A stretch of 64,000 bases of DNA from Tribonema minus (lineage: Eukaryota > Sar > Xanthophyceae > Tribonematales > Tribonemataceae): NCBI GenBank assembly GCA_017506865.1, contig JAFCMP010000123.1:124001-188000 (forward strand). The letters run 5' to 3'. The position numbers and the translations under genes are program-made. Numbering within the stretch: position 1 is the first letter of the stretch; each line of letters begins with the position of its first letter. This document shows positions 1-12,400 of the stretch, in pieces. The notes beneath the pieces were generated by a model. It was not told the DNA's origin. It was given only the letters and a program-made list of their open reading frames with translations, and made no database searches.

Positions 1-334
1 GAGCCTTTGAGGGGGGGCAGCGCTCTCATGGCCCTACTGCCTCGTTGCAAATGCCCCCCCACGCCCCCCCCCCCCCCCCAGAGCAGACCTACTGCACTCT
101 GCAGCCGCTAGCGCCGCCTCCAGTGGGTCGCATGGGTGAACGGCGCCGGCGCTAGACACACAGCATGTACATTGTAGTGCTTCACTGCCACCATTGAACT
201 TGCTTAACTTCAACATCAAAAATGCGTACGTGGCGCATGCTGCGAAGGCTGCAACAGGGCACTCCGGTACTGACGCAAACCAGAGAATGAGACTCGCAAT
301 GACGTATCAGTCAAGTCGTCGAGCACTCATTCAC
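1..334. other. Part of ABCG intron 21, no exon seen
   Basis: No ABCG-like coding segment on the minus strand. Contains a C-run at 65-80 (poly-G on the coding strand). Confidence 0.5.
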
Positions 335-491
335 CTGTCCTCGAAGTTGGCGGGTATCGCCTGCTGGTTGCCGAGCATGATGAACACGAGGCAGAAGAAC
401 AGGAGGCTGAAACGCTCGTAGATGCGCGCCGGCCCCAGCTGCCACCACAGGAAGCCGTAGAAAGTGCCCACAAACAGGTTCCTGACGATGG
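335..491 (-). CDS. ABCG: ABCG exon 21: TMD2 first helices, last exon seen
   Basis: Residues 1279-1331: [17 protein letters not shown], then a second hydrophobic helix and AIPANFED, the point where the RERA-GLY motif would follow. Donor GTGAAT. The rest of TMD2 must lie left of base 1; I find no further exon in 1-334. Confidence 0.88.
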
Positions 492-3400
492 CTGGTCACC
501 AGTTGAAGTAAGGAAGCAAATGGGCAGACTGTTGGTGAGACACATTTTGACGATGGCTGGTCACCAGTTGAAGTAAGGAAACAAACGGGCAGACTGTTGG
601 TGAGATACAGTAAGATACAGAGTAGTGAAATGACTCAATGCAGCAGCGCTCGCAGAGGTGCCCACACACAGGTTCCTGACGATGGCTGGTCACCAGTTGA
701 AGTAAGGAAACAATCGGGCAGACTGTTGGTGAGACACAACGGTGCAGTAACTCCATGCACCAGCGCTTTTGGGTGCCCACGAACAGGTTCCTGACGATGG
801 CTGGTCACCAGTTGAAGTAAGGAAACAGATGGGCAGCTTGGTGAGACACAACAGTGTATGATGGGATATAAGCATTGATGTTCCTGACGATGGCTGGTCA
901 TGCGAGTATAAATAACTAGAGGAGGACTGTTTTTATGAGATGCTGAGATTTGAGATAACGTGCAACAGAAGCAGATTATTGATGTCTCATGAGCAATCGA
1001 CATGTCTGATGAGCACAACACTGTGCACGGGTCTGTGAGGAAATGAACTTAGGGTTAGGGGTGAGAGTTACCAATCCTCAAGTAGGATTATCAATCCTAC
1101 ACTAGAATTATCAGCCCTAAAATAACGCTAACCTTCACTCTAAACCTGATCAGCAGTTGCTCGCACATCGATGGTCGACGATGCTACTGAAGTAAATTCC
1201 AGCCATCGCGCACAGCAACGGTCGACGATGCTGTCGACCGTTGCTGCTCAAGCAAACTCTAGCAATGGCCAGCGCATGGAAAAACTGATCTAGACAGCAG
1301 AAAGGACGCCACATCTGTAGTCTCAATGGCATCAATGGCTTTGAGCGGTGGGCGATGACTCTGGGGTAACTTACCCTAATCCTTACCCTAACCCAAACCC
1401 TAACCCTGGCCCTAACCCTGAGGGGGCAGACGTGCCGCATTCAAGTCCTGTAGTCAAGATCTAGTATTCAGCAGATTCGAGGTGGACGTTGAGAATTACA
1501 GGACCATGCACAGAAACATCAAATATGAACGGGCTCCTAAAAGTCTCAGTGATGCGTGCGTCTACCAATACGACAGAGGGCATAGACGGCAGCTGCACTT
1601 TTAAAAGCGCATGTCAAAAGCACTCACAGGTGATCCACAGTCGCCGGCTCTTGAAGGTCTTGAGCAGGTGCCTGATGACGGGGAAACAGACAAGGCAGCC
1701 CGATGATTGTGTTTTGAGACAGCGCGGCTCTCTGGACGGCAAAAGTGACTGAGATTTTGATGCTGCCATAAATGGACAGCTACAGCCACCTTTTGAGGTT
1801 TTGGTATCAAGGCGGCAGGCACGCCCACGCTGCGGGCAAAACTTTCTGGGTTTCTTGTGCTGCCATGAATGACAGCTGCAGCCACGTACGTCATGATGGT
1901 CTGGTTCTCGACGCAGGGAAACAGACAGAGTAGCCCGGGCCTTGTGCTTGGAGAGAGCGGGGCATGCTGGAGAACAAGTGACTGGATTCTTGCGGCCGCC
2001 ATGAATGGACATCAGCAGCCAGCTTGTGATGGTCTGGCTTTCAAGGCGGCGGGGAGGCACACGCTGCGGCCAAAAGTGGCTGGCATTGCATGCTGCCATG
2101 AATGGACAGCTACATACACATCGTGATGGTTCTGTTGCCGAGATGGCTGGCACGTACCTGCGTAGGGCCACCATTAGGGTTTAGGATGAGGGCAAAAGTG
2201 GCTGCAAATATTTAATACCTACGCGATTCGCAGCACGTGGCGACCGTTGCATCACCCGCACATGCCAACCCGGCGCCAGAGCCCCCCCCCCCCCCCAAAA
2301 AAGTCAAGGAAGAGCTTGCGTGCAGTGCAAGGGCGCTCAAAATCACAGTGCCTCATTCACAGCACAGCACATAGCATAATTGAAATCATCAGCACCAGGC
2401 ACTGCGCCCCCCCCACCACACACACACACACGTAAGGATGAATGTGTCGAGCAGGTCCGTTATACAATACCACCAGTCTCCTCCTCACAGCACGCATTGC
2501 ATCCTCAGAAATTATACTTCGAAGTATTCAAATACTAAGTACTGCATAATCATTTATGAGGAAATCAACGAAAATATCATTTTGAGGTAGCATGTACTCA
2601 CAGGACACACACATTGCATTGTCGCGTGTTAGTAGAATTCAAGACATCACCTGTGCGTCAGCACCAGGCACTGCGCCCAGATGCCCCCCACGCGAAGCGG
2701 ACGAACACGTCGTGCAGTTGTGTAGTACAATGCCACTAGAGCAGTATCCTACTCACACTGAGTCTCACAGCGCACATCGCTTGATGACGATTCGCATCAT
2801 TACAAGTGGCATTTTGATAAAAGATCTCACCGGTGCGTGAGCACCAGGCACTGCGCCCACACACCCCGCCCGTACACCCTGCTCAGCGCCCCGCCCCCGC
2901 CGCCCCCCCTTCCCTTCCCCCCCTCCCTCCTGAGCGCTGCTGCGCGCTGCGACAGCTCCTCCCACGCCGGCGAGTCGACGCACGCGCGTACGAGATCTTC
3001 AAGTTGAAGATCAACGCCGCCGTAGCCGCCGGCCTCGGCGGCGGCAGACGCCTGCTGCGCGCGCGCCACCGCCGCCATCACCGCGTCTGCGGGATTCGGC
3101 AGCGCCGCCGCCGCCGCCGCTGCTGCCGGCGGTGAGGCAACTGCGCCACCAGGGGCATGCGCGACGCAGGGGGGGGGGGGGGGGGGATGGAGGTGGTAAA
3201 TGTGAGCGAATGCGCGCAGCGGCGATGGCAAGCCAGCGATCACGGCGTCCGAGGGTTTTGGCAGCGCCGCCGCCGCCGCCGGCCGCCGCCGCCGGCGGTA
3301 AGGCAGCTGAAGCGCCGCGGGGGTGCGTGACTTGGAAGTAGGCAGGTATGTATGTGAGGTGGTAAGGTGAGCAAATGCACCCAGCGGCGAAGGAGAGCGA

Positions 3401-6400
3401 GAGGTTCAGGGCGTGCGCGCAACGGGCCGTGGCCGGTGCGAATGCAGCAGTCGTGCTGTTGCTGCCGCGACGGCGGCGGCAGCAGCAGCGCTGAGGCTCC
3501 GCGGCGCTGTGCGGAACGCTGCGCGAATGCAGGCGAACGGCGAAAGGGCTGGACAAAGGTCCCGATCGTGCACGAAAGCTGCGATTGCTGGTGCTGCGAC
3601 TGGGCCTGGCGCGTGCTGCCGCTGCGACGTTTGCAGACAAAAGCGGCGCGCTGCTGCAGAAGCATGACTTAATCCTGAGAGAGAGCGGCAGGTGATGAGC
3701 TTACATTTCCTTTCACTTCGTTTGACATAGTGCGTTCTCTGAAGCTCGCCTCTTTGTTCTGCTCTTACAGCGTGCTCAGCACTGATGATGAGGTGACCAC
3801 GGCCTAACCCTAACCCTAAGTGCTTGCAGGTGCAGCAACGAGTGCTGTCGCCGCCTTTAATCTGCGCACCGCCGGCGCGTGGCGGAGTGTGGGAGGTGCG
3901 TTGGCGCTGCCGCTGCCCCTGCTGCCGATCCTGCCGGCTTGCCATGGGCCACACGTACTATTGGGGGTGGGGTGACTCTTCACACTTGCGTGTACGCCAC
4001 GCGTGTGCCCATTTATGCCATACTCCTTACTGCGAGACGTACACGGAAAAGACAGCAATGAAAACGCCGCTCACCTTTCTGCACAGCCGACGCTGCCGAG
4101 TGCTCCGCGGCGCCGCCGCGGTTGATCGCCGCCGCCGCCGCGGCGCCGGCAGCGTTCGCGGCGGCGCGCGGTGACAGCGCGAGCGACGCCGCCGATGCCG
4201 CAGCGTCGCTGGCGACGGAGGGCGGGGACGTCGCTGCGGAGCTGAGCGTTGCTGCGCCGCCGAGGCGCGAGAAGTGCGCCGCCGCCGCGGCCGCGGGCCC
4301 GAAGAAGACGGGCTTGCCGCCGGCCAGCAGCAGGAGGCGGTCAAAGAGCGCGAAGATCTGAGCGGGAATGGGGATATGCGGGGGGAGGGGGGGGGGGGGG
4401 TGAAACATGGTCACATGGCGAACCTGCCTGTTGCGTGGTTGGGACTGCAGGCTTGTTTAACATGGTGACATGGCGGTTTGCGTAGACGAGCGGCCAGGGA
4501 CGGAAACATAGAGTGACGGTCTGAGTGCAGAAGGGCGTTACGATAGCAGACAGGCGCTATCGTTGCCGTGCGTGTTCTTCAAGCACGTGTTCGCTTGATG
4601 CCTTGAAGTACATTTCCAGTCAACTTCTTTCGGAACAAGACGGCGGTATCCCCAGCACGCAATGGCAGCCAATTGTTGTGCATGGGACAAATCAGTGCGG
4701 ATTAGGTTTAAAGTGAGGTTTGACCCTCGCCCTATCTCTACCCCCCCCCACACCCACACACCAGGTAGCCCAACGATTGCCTCAAAATTTTATTCCAGAT
4801 CACGTACCTCAGGGAAGGGCTGGTATATGATGACCATGCGGTCGAGCGCTACCAGATGTTGAAATTTGCAGGCAAGTCATCCTTTTGAAGTTCAAAGTAC
4901 GCACCTCAGGCGAGGGCCGCTGTAATGGTGGCGTTGGCCATTTGACTGCCAGAAGTCACGCAAACACACGCACCTCTGGGGAGGGCTGGTGTATGGTTGT
5001 GATGACCGTGCGGTCGAGCGCTGCGAGGTTGTTGAACCTTGCAGGCAAGTCACCCGTTCAAAGTTCAAATCACGCACCTCAGGCGAGGGCAGTTGTAATG
5101 GTGGCGATGGCCATTTGACTGCCAGAAGTCACCGAAACAAAGTTCAAATCACGTACCACGGGGGAGGGCTGGTGTATGGTGGTGATGCCCGTGCGGTTGA
5201 GCACTGCGAGGTTGTTGATCTTCGCAGGCAAGTCGCATGATCAAAGTTCAAAATCCTATACTTTACAAACAAGGTGCACGATCAAAGTTCAAATCACATA
5301 TTTCAAAGTACCTCGGGGGAGGGCTGGTGTATGGTGGTGATGACCGTACGGTTGAGCGCTGCCAGGTTGTTGATGGCGCGCATGACGTCCGCCGCCGTGG
5401 CCGAGTCCAGGCCGGACGTCGGCTCGTCGCAGCAGACGAGCGCGGGCAGGTTGACGATCTGTGGGCAGGGTAGGTAGGTATGTGTGAGTACATGGCCAGT
5501 ATACTCACCAAGTACCATCAAATGAGTACTCAGTTCATCCACTTGCATCTGCGTATATGCCAGACCTCATGCACAGCTGTGACCGCCCCTCCCCCCCCCC
5601 CCCCCCTGCACAGGCAGGTCGACAATCTGCAGGTGCGACAAGGGTAGGTAGGTTTTGTTGGCGCACATGGCGCAGTATACTTTTGAAGTACATCAGACCC
5701 AGACAGGCGTCAGTGTAATACCCCACCAGTGCGTGCGCCAATCCCGCGTCATGCGTTGAACCCCAACAGCAATGCTCAGCCGCTGCATCTCGCATACGTA
5801 CGTACATACATCACTTGCCTTCAACAGCAATGCTCGCGAGCTTCGCGTTGCATACGTGCACACATCACTTGCCTCGAGCAGCAATGCTTAAACGGATTGC
5901 AGCAATGCATTGGCGCTACATGGCATCATACATACCCAGTACATCACCACCTCGACAGCGATGCTCAGCCGCTTCATCTCGCTTACGCACATGCAACCCG
6001 AATATGCAACCCTCGATGGCGATGCTCAGACGTTTGCCCCATCCCATACCTACATACCCCCCCCCCCCCCCCCCCCACCTCACCTCAACAGCGATGCTCA
6101 GCCGCTTCATCTCGCCGCCGCTGATGCCGCGGTGCGCCTTGTCGTTGCTTCAACTCGTGCATACTCACGCCCCCCAACTCATACATACATACACGACCCA
6201 CCTCGACAGCGATGCTCAACCGCTTCATCTCGCCGCCGCTGATGCCGCGGTGAGCCTCGTCCCCCACGCGCGTGTGCTGCACGCGCGTGAGCCCCATCAC
6301 GGCCAGCAAACCGGCGACTCTCCTCTCGCGGAGCGCTGACGCGCTGGTGGCAGCGCTGCCGCTGAGCCGTGTTGCGGAAGGCACGCGCAGCCGCGCCGCG

Positions 6401-9400
6401 AACTCGAGCGTCTCGCGCACGGTGAGCGAGGGCACGTGGACGTTGTCCTGGCGCGTTCGTTTGCGAGAGCGCGGCGGCAGCAGTTACGGATGGTGTTGAG
6501 CACTGAGGCAGTTGTGCCGGCGGCGGGGAACTTTCATTGGGTCATCGCGCTGCACGAGAGACATTGTCCTGAAGACAAGCTAGCCTGCTGTAGCGCTTCT
6601 AGCGCATGAAGTTGCGTCTCGCGGACGGTGAGCGAGGGCACGTGGACGTTGTCCTGGCGCGTTCGTTTGCGCGAGAGCGGCGGCAGTTGCGGGTATATTC
6701 GAGCGGTGAGGCAGTGTGACTTGGCCAGCGGTGAGGCGATTTTGATGCGGAACCGCATCAGCGCGCCAAGCGAGAGGTGACGGACGTCCTGCGCTGCCCG
6801 ATTGTGGTTGAGCGCTGAGGCAAGTTGGTGCGGTTGTGCTGAGCGCAGCAATGACTTTCAGACATCGCCTCGCGAGCGTCGCGACGCACGCACAGAGGGG
6901 CGTCGCGCATGCCACCGAGCACTGATGGGTGTGACAGCTGTGCTGAGCACTGAGGCGCTGCGTGGCCGCAGGCGTCGCGACGCCACAGATGTCGCTGAGC
7001 CGTTGATGCAATGCAATGCGTGGTGTCGTGCTGCAAATGGCCTGCAGCTGATGGCCACCGCGGCAGTGGTGTCGTTGCTGCTGCTGAGCAGTGTGGGGCG
7101 AGGGCTTAGGTTAGGGGCTACGGCTAGGGTTAGGGGGCAGCAGCGTGTGTACAAGTGCGGCGGTGAATGCGTGTTGGGTGCTCTCGGGCGCACGGACCAC
7201 CACTTTCTGGCAGTGCGTTCCCTGCAGCAATCAGAGGGACGTGGACACGACATGTGTGTACTCATGACGTCTGCGCAGCGCGCTGCTTGGCGCGGCAGCG
7301 GTCACGACGCTGGTGGTGCTGATGGGCTTTGCAGGCTGTGAGAAGCAGACGTGCCGCAGAGCCCGCGCGTCACACATGGTAGGTAAGGTATGACCTACCG
7401 ATGGTCGTTCGGTCATGTGCACGACAAAGCAGCGCGTCGCGCTTAGGGTCAGGGTTAGGGTTAGATTTTGACAGTCGCTCGAGTCGCTGCTCAGCGTGTG
7501 GCTGTATATCGTTGCAGGTGAGCGCTGCCGCCATCACTGGCGAGGCGCGATGACATGCGCTCACGCCTCTGGCGCGCGGCTAAACCCTAATCCTAACCCT
7601 GAGCAGGCGGCAACTGACGACATGACCTCATCGGTCAGCAGCATGCAAAACCGAACAGTAAAATTCAAACACCGCCGCATGCTCTGCGCCGGCTGCGGCC
7701 TCGCTGCTGGTGCCCGCTGCGCTGCTGCAGCCGCTGCCGCCATCGCGCGCGCACGGCAGCGTCGAGCGCTGCCTGCTTCACCCGGACTGCCATCATTCCC
7801 AAACATGTTGTGAAGCACCAATGCAGGCCCACGTACATTCGCGAGCGGCGTGTGAGCCGAGTGACAAGAAAAGCGCGCAATCGACACCTCACCTGCATGA
7901 CGTAGGCGGTGGTAACGCTGCGGTTGCTGAAGTGTACGAGCCCCTCGGTCTTGCCGTGCTGTGGGCTCTTCCTGCCCGCCAGGATGTCCAGCAGCGTCGT
8001 CTGCACCACGCGACAGGTGTCACAAATGAAACAAATAAGAACCGAAGTGTCACACGCGGTGGTGCACACGGCGTGACAAACGCGACAGGTGCCACACATC
8101 AAGCAGATAAGAATTGACGGGTGACATGCGGTGGTGCACACAGCGTGACGAGCGACAGGTGTCACACATCAAGCAGATGAAAATTGAGATGGTACAACCA
8201 GTTGTCATGCACGATTTTTTTAGGGTCAGTTTAAGGAGACAAGAACTGGGGTGCCACTGAGGTGTTGCAACCGCTTGTACACACGCGCCCTAGGCGATAA
8301 CCCTAACCCTGACCCTAACCCTAACCCTAACCCTAACCCTAAGTACACACGCGCCCTAAGCGATAATTTTGAAAGAAGCCGTAAGCGAGAATTTCAAAAG
8401 AAAAGACACACAGCGCGACGAGCCCGACAGTGGTTCACTGCAGCGCTCGTGCGAGTTGCGCAGAAGCAGGCGGCGGTGCCATCTGCAAGAAGGAGGAAAA
8501 GTGGCGTCGTTAAAGCACACACGGGCTGATGACGTGCGGCAGCGCTCATTACGCACAGCAACGCTCACGATGCGCAGCGACGCTCAGCAAAGCGCACGAC
8601 CTGCGTGTCGTTCCCAGGCCCTGCTACCTCGAGGCTCAAGGGCCTTCAGCGCTCCCGCTTCTTCAAGAGGAGTGTATGGCAGCCACATACATGTTCTTAC
8701 AGTACCCTAAGTCGGGTGCGTGAAGCAAAATGCGCTCACGGTGCCAGTGCGTTAGGGACTGGGTTAGGTTGCTGGGACCCCTGAGCGACGACGCACAGCA
8801 GCTTGGCGCAGAGACCATCGCATTGAGCCCGGCGCATTGTACTGCCCGCAAATCGCAGTGACTCCCTTTCCCAGGCGAGCCCCAGGGAGCAGCAACGTGT
8901 ACTCCAAAGTAAGCATCAAAAGGCGTTCCATTTGATGCACCACGCTGCCGTGCACGCCACCATTCCCAGTGCTGCCGTACCTGAAAGTACTTGATAAGGG
9001 TCATGGATGTACACGTCCCAAAGCAGCAACGTGTTCACGAGTATTGCAAAGCCCACGATTGGGTGCGCAAAGCATCATGCGCGCGCTTTGCCGGCGCCTT
9101 AGGGTGAGGATAAGGCTGCTGATGATCCCTGAGCGCTGACATGTGGGGTTAGGGGTACGATTGCCACAGAGGCCATCGCATCGGCCCCGGCGCATCCACG
9201 ACTTCAAGTGTTCGGCCTTCTTGAACAGACCCGCAGGACAGCAACAAAAAACAAAAAGCCCCACCAAAGTATGTATCGAAAGGCGCTCGATTCGATGCAC
9301 CATGCACTCTACCTTGCCGGCGCCGCTGGGGCCCATGATGCAGAGCGTCTGGCCGGGGTCGACGGCGCCGCCGACGCCGCGCAGCACGTGCAGCTGTGTA

Positions 9401-12400
9401 CTTGAATTGTTCTTTGAAGTATGAAATGCGCTCGATTGAATGCGCCGCACGCACTCACCCTGCCGGCGCCGCTGGGGCCCATGATGCAGAGCATCTGGCC
9501 ACAGGGCAGCGACAGTATACATACACACATATATATATATACTTACAAGTATCTTTATATACACTACCAAGTTTGTATCAAAAAACGCCTGGTTTAATGC
9601 ACTACGCGCTCTCACCTTGCCGGCGCCGCTGGGGCCCATGATGCAGAGCGTCTGGCCGGGGTCGACCGCGCCGCCGACGCCGCGCAGCACGTGCAGCTCG
9701 CCCCCCGCCACCCCCGCGCCCTCCACCCAGTAGTTGAGGTCCTGGAAGAAGACGCTGCAGCAGCGGGGGGGGGGGGAGGGGTTAGGACCCGCAGTAGAAG
9801 CGCACCCCCTCCTCTGTATGCGAGCAGCTGACCTACTGTAGCTGTTTCCAAACTTTTGTTATTCATGTAGGTAGATGACGTGTTGTAAGTAATTTGGAGT
9901 ATTCACAATGCGCTGCAAACTCGAGCGGCGTCAACGACGCCTCTGTTACGCCCACTTCACGCTTACCCTAACCCTGATCCTGACCCTAACCCTAACACTT
10001 CGCATCGACCCACACCAACAATGCGCTGAGCTGTTACTGACAGCACTGCCAAAAACCAAGACGCCTGAACCCTGATAACAACGCTAACACTCACCATCAT
10101 CCCACCCCAAACCCAAACCCTGACCTAACCCCAACTCCAGCCCTGACACTAACCCTAACCCCAATTACATGCGCCTGCAGCTCTGCCACACAAGAAGTTG
10201 ACAACTCCCTGACCTACACCCAGCTTCCGATGGCGCTGCGAGTGCAGACACTGTCAACTCAAACCTACGCCTAACGACTTTGAACCTCAGTCCAACCTCA
10301 TCCTCCACTCTTGTTGCACGCGCATGCCGCCCCGCCATGCAAGAACTTGAACGCCGTTCTCACCTACACCCCGCTCCCGACAGTGCTGCAGTTTCAAACA
10401 CTCTCGACTCAAACCTAGCCCTAACGCGACTCTGACCCTAACCCTAACTGCAACCCCAGCCCCCCCCCCCTTCTCCCCACCCAACCCAAGCTTAATGTGC
10501 TTGGCAGCCCCATCACATGGATTGACATACACAGGACTCACCTACACCCTGCTTCGGACGGCGCTGCAGATTCAAAGAGCTCGCGCGCGGCTGCCGCCTC
10601 CGCCGCGCCCCCTTTGTCTGGCGAGCGTGACCGCCCCCCGGGGGGGCTCAGCAGGGGGGCCTCAAGGTCCCCCTGCAAGTCCCCCGTTACGTTCGCCACC
10701 ACCTGTGACCGTGTATAAACGGAGACGGGGGAAGAAACGCAACGAGGTGAGTTGTTGAGGGTTTATCATCGGCCCTACGCTGTGAGATTGATTATGTGCA
10801 TGCGAGAGGGAGTAACAGCTTCTGTAGGGGAAAATGAGGGTCCGCCGAGCGCGACCGCCCCCCTGGGGGGCTCAGCAGGGGGGCCTCGAGGTCCCCCTGC
10901 AAGTCCCCCGCTACGTTCGCCACCACCTGTGAGCGCGTATCAGCGGAGATGGGGGTAGAAAATGCAATGAGAGAAGTTATTGAGGGTTTATCGGCCTTAC
11001 GCTGTGAGGTTGATTGTGTGCATGCGAGAGGGAATAACAGCTTCTGTAGGGGAAAATGAGGGTCCGGCGAGCGCGACCGCCCCCTTGAGGGACTCAGCAG
11101 GGGGGCCTCCAGGTCCCCCTGCAGGTCCCCCGCTGTATTCGTCACCACCTACGAGCGCGCAAAATTTGTGTATTCAGCTTGTTCACTAACTGCGCAGAAG
11201 CGCGCACGTTAAAGCCCCCCAAAGAAAACAGGGCATGCTTCAGCAGACCATTTACGATGTGAAAGCGCCGATCTGCGGCCGTCAGGGCTCAAGGCCCCTC
11301 TTGGAGTCGGGCACAGGACACCCAGCGATAGAAACGGGCAGTACTTCACGCAAAACTGGTGGTCCTAACTGTGAAGCAACGCGTGCAGATAGCTTGTACT
11401 ATACTGTACGTATAACAGGGCGTACATAAGTTCGCAAGCATCGCACCTCATCGTGGTCACCGTCGCCGCCCAGCGCACACGCACACGTGCAACGGACACC
11501 GCACAGAAGTACACTCTTGTGCATAGATGCCAGTGCACAGCCTGTGCCATGCGTGTACACAGTTTGTACTACTACTGCACTACCTACGTACACGCCCCCC
11601 CACCTCATCGTCATCCCCTAGCACGTAGTAACCCGCCCCCCTTTCCATTTGGCGTCGCACCTAGTGCGCGTAGTGACAATTGGAGGCTTCTCCACGCAAA
11701 ACGGTACCTTCGTGTACCTGTGAAGTACTGCAAGCAGATACTAGACCGTACGTATAACAGCACGTTTATTTGTAAGTTCGCATGCGCCGCACCTCATCAT
11801 CGTCGTCGTCGTCCCCCAACACGTAGTACCCGCCCCCCTTCTCATCCCGCTTCACGAGCAGCCCGCGCACGGACGCCGGCGTGTGCTGAGCGCTGCTGCC
11901 GGAAGTCGCCGCAGCGGGCGCCAGGGAACGCGCGTCAAGAACCGGAACGGTCTTGAGGCGCGGGCGCGGCGGCATGAGCGCCGCCAGCGTTGCGAGTGAG
12001 AAGAGGGCCCAGGTGAGCAGCACCCACAGCAGGCACTGCAGGCGCCCCTGCTGGTTGAAGCCGTAGACATCGAGCAGCTGCTCCCGCTGCGCGTGGCGCA
12101 CACATTGAGGTGGGGAGGTTAGGGTTAGGGACGCGCTGCGACGCTGGTGCAGAAGGTGAGGGCCAGACATCCACAGTGTCGTGCAATGCAGGCGCGACGA
12201 ACGCCAGCAGTGGCGGCGGCGGCGGCGGCGGCACTGCAGGCGCCCCTGCTGGTCGAAGCCGTAGACGTCGAGGAGCTGCTCCCGCTGCGCATGAGTGGCG
12301 CACACATTGGGAGGTTAGGAGGTTAGGGTCAGGGTTGAGCGGACACGCTGCGGCGCGACGATGGTGCAGAAAGTTGAAGTTTACAAGTTCACAGTGCCAT

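Noticed and set aside
3011-3665. Arg/Ala-rich overlapping frames
   Set aside because: Low-complexity GC-rich intron sequence and a partial exon copy; only the exon 19 frame is supported.
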